A stretch of DNA of 64,000 nucleotides from positions 1-64,000 of the forward strand of contig NC_012785.1 in NCBI RefSeq assembly GCF_000023325.1, given 5' to 3'. The DNA is from Kosmotoga olearia TBF 19.5.1 (lineage in GTDB: Bacteria; Thermotogota; Thermotogae; Petrotogales; Kosmotogaceae). The notes under the pieces are model-generated. The model had not been told where the DNA came from. It saw only the letters and a program-made list of their open reading frames with translations, and did no database searches. A program made the position numbers and the translations under genes. Shown piece by piece: positions 55,574 to 62,581 of this stretch; position 1 is the stretch's first letter, and each line of letters begins with the position of its first letter.

Positions 55574-56879
55574 TGCTACAGTCCTCCAGCACCTCCACGA
55601 TCCTTTCTACTATTTCAGAAACCTTTCCTTCGTCCATGCCTTCCACCATAACCCTTATATAAGGCTCCGTACCGGAAGGCCTTACCACAATCCTCAAGGT
55701 TCTGTCCTCTTTCAGCTCTTCAAGAAGCTTATGTAAATCCTCGCATTCCATAACCGCTTTTTTATCTACAACGGGAACGTTTTTAAGCAGCTGGGGAAAT
55801 TTGGGGAAGTTCTCGTAGAATTCCCTTAGATCCGTCCCCAGAACGGCAAGAGAATTCAAGGTCTCAAGAGAGGTAATCAGACCGTCTCCTGTAGTGCTTC
55901 TATCGAAAAAGATTATATGCCCGGATTGTTCGCCGCCAAGCGTGGAACCGGTTTCTATCATCTTTTCCAGCACGTATTTATCTCCAACACGGGTTCTCAG
56001 AAGCTTCATTCCCCTGCTTTCAAGGAACTTCTCGAAACCCAGGTTCGACATCACGGTGGCAACCACCGTGTTGTTTTTCAAACGGCCTTCCCTGTGCAAC
56101 TTGTCGGCATTCAACGCCATGAGCATATCACCATCTATGAGCGTTCCACCCGGAAGAACAAAGAGACACCTGTCGGCATCACCGTCGAAAAGGACACCGA
56201 TATGATCGTCATCCAGCTTTTTCCCCAGGGTCTTCGGATGGAGAGAACCACAACCGTCGTTTATATTTATGCCGTTTGGTTCAAAGAAGGTATAATCGGC
56301 CACAATCCCGAGCCGGGAATATACCTCCTTGAGCACCGTCGTTATGGCACCGTTAGCACCATCGACTATAAGGGAGTTGTTTCGAAACGCCTTCCCGGAG
56401 AACATGCTGACGACATGTTCTATGTATTCTTCCCTGTAAGAATCCTTTGAGCATATCTTTCCCACTTCAGAATAAACCGTGTAGTTCATAGGCATGGCCA
56501 TAAGATTTTCCAGTTCAACCTCAACCTCGTCAGGGATTTTCATTCCCCTTTCCAGAACCTTTATGCCGTTATAAACAGCGGGGTTATGCGAAGCGGATAT
56601 CATTACTCCTATCGTGTCGTATTTCCTCGTTATATATGCCAACGCCGGTGTGGGCATTACGCCGGCATATTCCACGTTGATCCCGGCAGAACTTGCGCCA
56701 GCAGCCAGGGCACTCTCCAGAAGATCCGCGGAGCTCCGTGTGTCTTTAGCGATTATCAAGACGTCGTATTTACCGGCAAAATACCTACCGATCGCGTTCC
56801 CTAATTTAAGCGCCAGTTCCACGGTGAGCTCTTCATTAACGATTCCTCTTATCCCGTCAGTTCCAAAGAGTTTCTTCAC
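55566..56879 (-). CDS. glmM: Phosphoglucosamine mutase
   Basis: Makes glucosamine 1-phosphate for UDP-GlcNAc and cell wall. FGTDGIRG at the start, active-site phosphoserine Ser97 in ISASHNP, metal loop DGDADR, sugar loop GGEQSGH and the phosphate-binding RPSGTEP. The GTG at 56879 is chosen because GGGGGTGA is five bases upstream; GTG 56888 lies inside that site. 437 aa. It diverges from tRNA-Ser. Confidence 0.96.
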   Translation of the reverse strand: MKKLFGTDGIRGIVNEELTVELALKLGNAIGRYFAGKYDVLIIAKDTRSSADLLESALAAGASSAGINVEYAGVMPTPALAYITRKYDTIGVMISASHNPAVYNGIKVLERGMKIPDEVEVELENLMAMPMNYTVYSEVGKICSKDSYREEYIEHVVSMFSGKAFRNNSLIVDGANGAITTVLKEVYSRLGIVADYTFFEPNGININDGCGSLHPKTLGKKLDDDHIGVLFDGDADRCLFVLPGGTLIDGDMLMALNADKLHREGRLKNNTVVATVMSNLGFEKFLESRGMKLLRTRVGDKYVLEKMIETGSTLGGEQSGHIIFFDRSTTGDGLITSLETLNSLAVLGTDLREFYENFPKFPQLLKNVPVVDKKAVMECEDLHKLLEELKEDRTLRIVVRPSGTEPYIRVMVEGMDEGKVSEIVERIVEVLEDCSNE

Positions 56880-56928
56880 AAAAATCACCCCCGTCTTCGA
56901 CTAATTCAAAGTTTAACACGAAATAAGA

Positions 56929-56957
56929 TTGACAACTTTAACCACGACTTATATAAT
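56929..56957 (+). promoter_or_regulatory. Consensus promoter of tRNA-Ser
   Basis: Perfect TTGACA (56929-56934), 17-base spacer, perfect TATAAT (56952-56957), 11 bases before the tRNA. It is the strongest promoter in the window by sequence. Confidence 0.93.
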
Positions 56958-56968
56958 TGGAACGTAAC

Positions 56969-57059
56969 GGAGAGATGGCCGAGCGGTCGAAGGCGCACGC
57001 CTGGAGAGCGTGTGACGGGCACAACCCGTCCGTGGGTTCAAATCCCACTCTCTCCGCCA
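56969..57059 (+). tRNA. tRNA-Ser (anticodon GGA)
   Basis: Acceptor GGAGAGA pairs with TCTCTCC. Anticodon loop CTGGAGA gives GGA. The long variable arm (ACGGGCACAACCCGT) marks a class II tRNA. CCA encoded; 91 bases. Confidence 0.96.
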
Positions 57060-57063
57060 GGAA

Positions 57064-57088
57064 CGGGGTAGAAATACCCCGCTTTTTT
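57064..57088 (+). terminator. Intrinsic terminator between tRNA-Ser and ksgA
   Basis: CGGGGTA, loop GAAA, TACCCCG, then CTTTTTT. It ends 15 bases before ksgA, so it may only attenuate transcription; no separate ksgA promoter is evident, and some read-through from the strong tRNA promoter is likely. Confidence 0.82.
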
Positions 57089-57102
57089 CTGTTGGAGGAG
57101 AT

Positions 57103-57921
57103 ATGAATATCACCGATATTCTGAGAAAATATGGAATACACCTAAAAGACTCGCTGGGTCAGAATTTCATCAAAGATGAGAGAATCCTTTCGAGAATCGT
57201 AAAAGATTCTGGAATAACTGACGAGGCAACGGTTATAGAAATCGGGATCGGACTCGGTACCCTGACGCTGAAACTCGCCAAAAAAGCGAAAAAAGTAATT
57301 GGCTTTGAGATCGACAAACGCTTTGAACAGATTCACAAAGAACTATTAAGCGATAAGAACATCCAGATCATTTACGAGGATTTTCTCAAAGCAGATCTTA
57401 AAGACTATGATTCCCGGCCGCTTTTTTACGTCGCCAACATTCCTTATTACATAACCTCGCCTATTCTGGAAAAAATTCTATTCGAAGGGCCGGCCTTTGA
57501 AGCCGCCATACTGATGGTTCAAAAAGAATATGCTGAGCGTTTGCTTGCAAAACCGTCGTCCAAATCCTACGGGGCACTTACGGTTACAATAGGGGCTTTT
57601 ACGATGGTTAGAAGGTTGTTCAACGTTTCCAGGAAAGCTTTTATCCCTGCTCCCGCAGTTGACTCCAGCGTGGTAAAGTTAATAATGAGGGAACAAACCC
57701 TTGTACCTTTAAATGAAAAAAGAAGGTTCAGGAACTTTGTAAAGCTTGCTTTCTCACACAGACGAAAAAAACTAAAGAACAATTTGAAACCCATCATAGA
57801 TAATCCGGAGGAATTTCTAAGATCGCTGGGTTTTTCTGTCAACGTGAGGGCGGAGGAATTGACCATCGAAAGCTTTGTGAAACTCTATGAAGCTTCGAAA
57901 AGGTGGAATAAGAATGAGTGA
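57103..57921 (+). CDS. rsmA: 16S rRNA dimethyladenosine transferase RsmA/KsgA
   Basis: Dimethylates A1518 and A1519 of 16S rRNA during 30S maturation. The start SLGQNFIKDERIL, SAM motif EIGIGLGTLT and catalytic NIPYYITSPI are all present. 272 aa. ATG behind GGAGGAG. Its end overlaps the following regulator by eight bases. The synonym is ksgA. Confidence 0.95.
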   Translation: MNITDILRKYGIHLKDSLGQNFIKDERILSRIVKDSGITDEATVIEIGIGLGTLTLKLAKKAKKVIGFEIDKRFEQIHKELLSDKNIQIIYEDFLKADLKDYDSRPLFYVANIPYYITSPILEKILFEGPAFEAAILMVQKEYAERLLAKPSSKSYGALTVTIGAFTMVRRLFNVSRKAFIPAPAVDSSVVKLIMREQTLVPLNEKRRFRNFVKLAFSHRRKKLKNNLKPIIDNPEEFLRSLGFSVNVRAEELTIESFVKLYEASKRWNKNE

Positions 57922-59626
57922 AAAACTTCTTGAAACCATTGTTAACGCCTTGATAGAAGCCGTAATAGTTATAGACGATTCAGAGAAAATAATCCTCATT
58001 AACAACGAAGCGTGCAACATTCTGAACCTCAAAAAGGATGAAGCTCTGGGGAAGCCTGTTGTTGGAACGATACCCAACACCAGGCTGCATATAGTCTTGA
58101 AAACCGGAAAACCTGAATACAACAGAATCCAAAAACTCGGCGATAAAACTATTGTTACTTCACGAATACCGCTAAAAGACGAAGAAGGAAATGTTTACGC
58201 CGTCATGGCGGTCTTCAGGGATATAACAAGTATCAAAAGGCTGGCCGAAGAGGTTACGAACCTGCGAGAAATAGAAGCCCTCCTCTCCGCGGTCATCGAC
58301 TCCACCCACGATGCCATATCCGTCGCGGATGAAGAAGGAAAAATCGTTCTGGTGAACCGCGCTTACACGAGAATAACCGGGATGAGCGCAAAGTATGTCA
58401 TAGGAAAACTCGCGACCGTTGACATAGCTGAAGGTTCCTCTTTACACCTCGAGGTTGCGAGGCGGAAGGAACCCATACTCAACGCCCGGTTGAAAGTAGG
58501 ACCCGCTAAGAAAGATGTCGCGGTTAATGTCACTCCGTTGTTCGTGAACAACGAATTCAAAGGAAGTGTTGCTGTTATTCACGACCTCTCCGAAATAGAA
58601 AAACTGGCAAGAGAGCTGGAACAGACAAGACGCTTGCTGAGATACGTGAAGGCCAAATACACTTTCGATGATATAGCCGGCAACTCTCAAAAAATGCGTG
58701 TCGCTATCGAACAGGCAAAACGCGTTGCGAAAACACCCATGACCGTTTTGCTGAGAGGACCGAGTGGAACGGGTAAAGAGCTCTTTGCCCATGCCATCCA
58801 TAACGCCAGCGATAGGGCCGATAAGAATTTTATTAGCGTGAACTGTGCCGCGCTACCGGAATCCATACTCGAGTCAGAACTCTTTGGTTACGCCGACGGT
58901 GCTTTCACAGGTGCGAAAAAAGGCGGTAAGCGTGGGCTTCTCGAAGAAGCGAACAGGGGTACCCTCTTCCTCGATGAAATCGGTAAGATGAGTATCTCCG
59001 TGCAATCAAAATTCCTGCGATTCTTGCAGGATAAGGAGATAATCCCTGTTGGCGGAACAAAACCACAAAAACTCGATGTCAGGATTATAGCCGCGACCAA
59101 TTTGAATTTAGAACAATTGGTTGCTGAAGGAAAGTTCCTTGCCGACCTCTATTACCGTCTCAACGTAGTTCCAATAGTTATTCCGCCATTAAAAGATCAT
59201 ATAGAAGATCTTCCTGAAATTGCACGGGTAATTTTGATAAGACTGAACCAGGAATACGGCAGGCTCGTCGAGGATATAGACGATGAAGCCCTCGAGCTCC
59301 TGATGAACTATCCCTGGCCTGGCAACGTGCGAGAACTTGAAAATGTTCTCGGGCGTTCCATGATAAACATGGAACCGGATGAACGAGTCATCAGAAAAGA
59401 CCACCTGCCGAAATTAGAACTGGAGAATCACCACCGCGAAGCCACTCAGATAGGGAAGCTCTCCAATCTCCTGGCAGACTACGAAAAAAAGATCATTGAA
59501 GACACCTTGAAGGCAACCGAAGGTAACAAGACAGCAGCCGCGAAGGTTCTCGGCATAAGTATTAGATCACTTTACTACAAACTCGAAAGATACGGCATAG
59601 ATACTGCTAAAAACTTCGAACCGTGA
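57914..59626 (+). CDS. PAS-PAS-AAA+-Fis sigma-54-type transcription activator
   Basis: 570 residues: PAS 1 (about 1-110, VIVIDDSEKIILINNEACNIL), PAS 2 (about 120-225, ISVADEEGKIVLVNRAYTRITG), AAA+ domain (about 250-485) with Walker A RGPSGTGKE, sigma-54 loop GAFTGA (329-334), Walker B GTLFLDEIG, and a C-terminal Fis helix-turn-helix (about 530-565, KTAAAKVLGISIRSLYYKLERY). ATG at 57914 behind AGGTGGAA. It senses a cytosolic signal by PAS and should activate sigma-54 promoters. Such a regulator needs rpoN, not in this window. Confidence 0.93.
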   Translation: MSEKLLETIVNALIEAVIVIDDSEKIILINNEACNILNLKKDEALGKPVVGTIPNTRLHIVLKTGKPEYNRIQKLGDKTIVTSRIPLKDEEGNVYAVMAVFRDITSIKRLAEEVTNLREIEALLSAVIDSTHDAISVADEEGKIVLVNRAYTRITGMSAKYVIGKLATVDIAEGSSLHLEVARRKEPILNARLKVGPAKKDVAVNVTPLFVNNEFKGSVAVIHDLSEIEKLARELEQTRRLLRYVKAKYTFDDIAGNSQKMRVAIEQAKRVAKTPMTVLLRGPSGTGKELFAHAIHNASDRADKNFISVNCAALPESILESELFGYADGAFTGAKKGGKRGLLEEANRGTLFLDEIGKMSISVQSKFLRFLQDKEIIPVGGTKPQKLDVRIIAATNLNLEQLVAEGKFLADLYYRLNVVPIVIPPLKDHIEDLPEIARVILIRLNQEYGRLVEDIDDEALELLMNYPWPGNVRELENVLGRSMINMEPDERVIRKDHLPKLELENHHREATQIGKLSNLLADYEKKIIEDTLKATEGNKTAAAKVLGISIRSLYYKLERYGIDTAKNFEP

Positions 59627-59651
59627 TAGAATATAATTGTCTAATAAATAC

Positions 59652-60004
59652 GGGGGCGAAACGGTCTCGACGGGGCCGTTGAACCCGTGGGAGCGAGTCG
59701 AGGTTTCCGGTACCGCGTTAAAAAGCCGGACAAAGAAAAGTGCCAACACTGAATTTGCTCTCGCTGCTTAATTAGAGTAAGCAGCCGCCCCTGTGAGGTT
59801 GTGGTTCGGGACCTCGCAGAAGGGTGTCATAGCTCCGAACCTTGCTCGGGATTGAGCTCCGCAATCCCGGGGACTTTATAGGAGCTTGGGGAAGTGCACC
59901 TTGCCTGTGTGGTGTAACTTCCCGACAACGAACACAGGCTGCGCTCGGAGAGCCCACGGGGGATACGGCTTCGGACGCGGGTTCGACTCCCGCCGCCTCC
60001 ACCA
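59652..60004 (+). ncRNA. ssrA: Transfer-messenger RNA (tmRNA)
   Basis: Rescues stalled ribosomes. The 5' GGGGGCGAAACGGTCTCGAC and 3' GGGTTCGACTCCCGCCGCCTCCACCA-type tRNA-like half pair as GGGGGCG with CGCCTCC, including the G3-U70 pair for alanine. The tag frame GCC AAC ACT GAA TTT GCT CTC GCT GCT TAA (59743-59772) gives ANTEFALAA. A TATAAT at 59632-59637 is the likely -10, with a short 5' leader to be removed. Pseudoknot pairing was not folded in full. Confidence 0.96.
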
Positions 60005-60013
60005 GGTAAAAAC

Positions 60014-60045
60014 AAAGGGGAGCTAAAACAGCTCCCCTTTATTAT
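60014..60045. terminator. Terminator after tmRNA
   Basis: AAAGGGGAGCT, loop AAAAC, AGCTCCCCTTT, then ATTATTT. It lies between tmRNA and the convergent fabG and could serve both. Confidence 0.88.
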
Positions 60046-60060
60046 TTGATCTCAAAAACG

Positions 60061-60807
60061 TTAGATAACAAGACCACCATCAACGCCAATGACCTGCCCG
60101 GTTATATAACTCGATTCATCGGAAATGAGGAAAAGATAGACATTGGCGATTTCTTCAGGCGTTCCCATTCTCTTCAACGGGATTCTCTCTTCAACCATCT
60201 TAACGATCTTCTCCGGGATCTTTTCAGTCATAGGGGTTTTTATGAATCCCGGTGCCACAGCGTTAACCCTTATATTCGCACCTTTTCTGGTAAATTCCTT
60301 TGCCCAGGTTTTCGTCATGGCTATAACGCCGCCTTTTGTCGCCGCATAGTTCGTTTGTCCGATGTTCCCGTAAATCCCGACGATAGATGACGTGTTTACA
60401 ATCGAACCGTAACCCTGCTTCAGCATAACCGGTGCAACAAACTGAGTCATATTGAAAACACCCTTCAAGTTTACATTGATAACTATGTCCCAATTCTCTT
60501 CAGTCATTCTCTGCAACAGGGCATCCCTTGTTATCCCCGCATTGTTAACGAGACCATCAATCTTCCCGAACTTTTCTTTGATCTCCTCAACAAGCTCCTT
60601 AATGGCTTCCCTATCCGTTACATTCAGTTTCTTGGGGTAAATCTCTCCACCGAAATCCTTCGTCTCATCTTTCAATGCCTGCAGGAGTTCTTCATTCAGG
60701 TCGCATGCAACAACCGTTGCCCCCTCTTTACAGAATAGCTTCGCCGCTGCCTTACCAATACCACTCGCAGCGCCCGTAATAATTACAACTTTCTCTTTCA
60801 ATCTCAC
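60061..60807 (-). CDS. fabG: 3-oxoacyl-[acyl-carrier-protein] reductase FabG
   Basis: NADPH-dependent short-chain reductase of fatty acid synthesis. Cofactor motif TGAASGIG (about 11-18), NNAG (88-91), and catalytic Ser141, Tyr154, Lys158 (NTSSIVG; NYAATKGG). The GTG at 60807 is used because GGAGGG is seven bases upstream; ATG 60813 touches that site. 248 aa. No other fab gene is adjacent, so a different short-chain dehydrogenase role is possible, although FabG is the best fit. Confidence 0.88.
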   Translation of the reverse strand: MRLKEKVVIITGAASGIGKAAAKLFCKEGATVVACDLNEELLQALKDETKDFGGEIYPKKLNVTDREAIKELVEEIKEKFGKIDGLVNNAGITRDALLQRMTEENWDIVINVNLKGVFNMTQFVAPVMLKQGYGSIVNTSSIVGIYGNIGQTNYAATKGGVIAMTKTWAKEFTRKGANIRVNAVAPGFIKTPMTEKIPEKIVKMVEERIPLKRMGTPEEIANVYLFLISDESSYITGQVIGVDGGLVI

Positions 60808-61124
60808 ATTCATCCCTCCGCTTCATTATTTCTCTCTTAAAATTATAATTTCCATCTGACTTTTTGATTCTCCACAGCCATATTATAACGTGAAAAACGA
60901 CTAATTTTTCCGTCCGATTCTTCAGGGGAGCAACATATTATTTTCATCACTCTTAACTCCAAACTCATAACTCATAATTCTCTGATCTCCAGCGTCATAA
61001 TTCTATCATCACAACGCCGCAAAAGAAAACTTCTTTAAAAAAAACAAACGGCTGCATTGAACCGCCATCGATTTTGTCGCTACAATAACAAAATGGTAAA
61101 ATTATGACGGTGTTTTTTACTAAA
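60808..61124. other. Intergenic region between fabG and the insertion sequence
   Basis: No gene found. On the minus strand two TATAAT elements (60842-60847 and 60882-60887) may be -10 boxes for fabG, without good -35 boxes. TCATAATTCT occurs twice (60972-60981 and 60995-61004), with nearby CTCATAA repeats. The rest is AT-rich and unremarkable up to the insertion-sequence end. Confidence 0.6.
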
Positions 61125-61142
61125 TTAGGGTGTCACGAAAAA
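61125..61142 (+). repeat. Left terminal inverted repeat of the insertion sequence
   Basis: TTAGGGTGTCACGAAAAA; 16 of 18 positions match the right end in reverse complement. Confidence 0.85.
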
Positions 61143-61212
61143 AAGCGGGCCTCCCAAGTTCCAATGGTGGTACCATTGAAATAGCCCAAAACAAGAAAGG
61201 AGGCCCAAATAA

Positions 61213-62180
61213 ATGGTACCACAAGAACTCACAAAAAGCGATATTGTAAAGATTATTGAGCAGTTAGACAAGCTTTTGCCTTCTAACTTCGTTAACAAAC
61301 AAGGCAGAGGTAGAAGAAAGGCTTATTCTGACAAGAGCATCTTGAAACTTTCCATTTTATTGAAGCTATGCGATGTCTCATATCGTGGGGCAAAGAACTT
61401 TTTAGAAAAGAATCCCAAATACATGGGAACTCTTGGACTTGAAAAACATACCACCATTCCAGACTATATCCAGGAGAGTAAGAGAATTGCCTCTTCACAG
61501 GATAAACAAAGATGTTGTAAACCTCTTTTTGGATATAGAAGGACTTGAAAGGATTGGGTTGGTGGTGGATTCCTTTCGTGACCAAGACTTGTAAAGCCCA
61601 TACAGCACAAAGACGAAGAAGGACAGGGAAATACAAAGACCCCCAATCCAGTTGGACAAAGACGACAAAAGGCTGGGAATATGGAAGAAAAGTACATATG
61701 AGTTTGGTTGCACAGAACCTATTGATTCAAGATTGGATGACAACGCCAGCAGCTGTACACGATTCGACGGTGGCAAAGGCACAAATAGATTCTGGCCAGG
61801 GATATAAGTATTTCCTCGCAGACAGCGCATATGATTCGCAACAGATATACCGTTATATATTCGATTGTAGTAGCATGATACCAGTAATAGACACAAACAA
61901 AAGGAAAGGTGTATCACTGGAAAAACAGTGTCAGGCTCGTTGGCTGGGCATTCAATTGAGGCAAATATATGCGGAGAAGTATAAAAACCGTTGGGAGATA
62001 GAGAGAACGATTAACATTCTACAAGAATATTTCAATCTGGAATACATTTGGTATGTGAGAAACAGGAATTATGATGCGGTATTGGGTTTGGCCATATTGG
62101 CATACAATCTTTGTGTTATGTTCAATATCTTGAACAGCCGTCCTCACAGAAAGGTGGCTGATATTATTGGCTGTTACTGA
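61213..62180 (+). pseudogene. DDE transposase, broken by two frameshifts
   Basis: ATG at 61213 behind AGGAGG. Frame 1 encodes the N-terminal part to about 61480 (KHTTIPDYIQES); sense then continues in the next frame (RINKDVVNLFLDIEGLERIGLVVDS) to about 61575, and then in the third frame (VTKTCKAHTAQRRRRTGKYKD) to the stop at 62180. Catalytic candidates are the Asp in VVDS, Asp in LADSAYDS and Glu in RWEIERTINIL. Each join needs one base removed. An active element would need an unusual double frameshift, so it is probably dead, unless the read has errors. Confidence 0.82.
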
Positions 62181-62197
62181 TTTTTGAGACACCCTAA
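62180..62197 (-). repeat. Right terminal inverted repeat of the insertion sequence
   Basis: Reads TTAGGGTGTCTCAAAAAT on the minus strand. It starts at the last base of the transposase stop codon. Confidence 0.85.
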
Positions 62198-62581
62198 GTT
62201 CAAAGGGTAATTGAATTTTGTGAAAAGAACGGAATAAAATATCACATTAAACATGGGACTCCACTCAGTAAAAACACAACTACAAACATTTTTATTGAAG
62301 AAAGTGAATAACCCAATAGAATTACAAGAAAAGGAAAATAGGGACAAACACGTATGTCCAGAAAAGGCAAGTGCATTCAGTGGGGGATAAACCCACCAGG
62401 ACAAAAGCCAGAACCTTGTAGCTTGGTCAGCATGAAGAAGGGATTGGAAATAGGAAATCCAGACTTTATTGCATGAAGAGTGTTTATCCTATTATTGACT
62501 AAATGCTAGATTTTTGTTTTGCTTAAAATAATCTCATTTTATTAGCTAGATGCTAGGAGTATGCATAGGTGGTGGGTGGAC
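62198..62581. other. AT-rich region with gene remnants after the insertion sequence
   Basis: No intact gene. An open 37-codon stretch from the insertion-sequence edge (62198) to the stop at 62309 reads FCEKNGIKYHIKHGTPL-type sequence and looks like the C-terminal end of a cut gene. A second small frame, 62354-62476 (40 codons, starting MSRKGKCIQWGINPPG), has no ribosome site and is not recognised. Two ATGCTAG copies lie close to the next gene. Confidence 0.55.
62503..62556 (+). repeat. Paired ATGCTAG sites upstream of the STAND gene
   Basis: ATGCTAG at 62503-62509 and again at 62550-62556, the second extended as GCTAGATGCTAGG with a partial third copy (GCTAG at 62545-62549). The spacing, about 47 bases or four to five helical turns, and the place 26-79 bases before the start suit a regulator site, but this is untested. 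Confidence 0.4.

Larger units (their letters stand above)
61125..62197 (+). mobile_element. Insertion sequence, about 1.07 kb, IS4/IS5-like
   Basis: Bounded by inverted repeats TTAGGGTGTCACGAAAAA (left) and its near-complement (right), matching at 16 of 18 positions. It carries one DDE transposase gene, broken by two frameshifts. A subterminal palindrome CAATGG-TGGTA-CCATTG is at about 61162-61178, just before the transposase start. The flanks show only a possible two-base TA duplication if the ends are taken as GGGTGTC. Family assignment is from DDE pattern only. Confidence 0.85.

Noticed and set aside
59772-60015. Minus-strand open frames across the tmRNA gene
   Set aside because: They overlap a clear structural RNA; the similarity is to wrongly called proteins over tmRNA.
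60972-61004. Repeated TCATAATTCT as a possible CRISPR remnant or operator
   Set aside because: Only two ten-base copies with unequal context; no array structure anywhere in the window.
61104-61124. ATG ACG GTG TTT TTT ACT AAA as the left half of the gene cut by the insertion sequence
   Set aside because: Joining it to the right flank with a two-base duplication removed gives a stop within a few codons.
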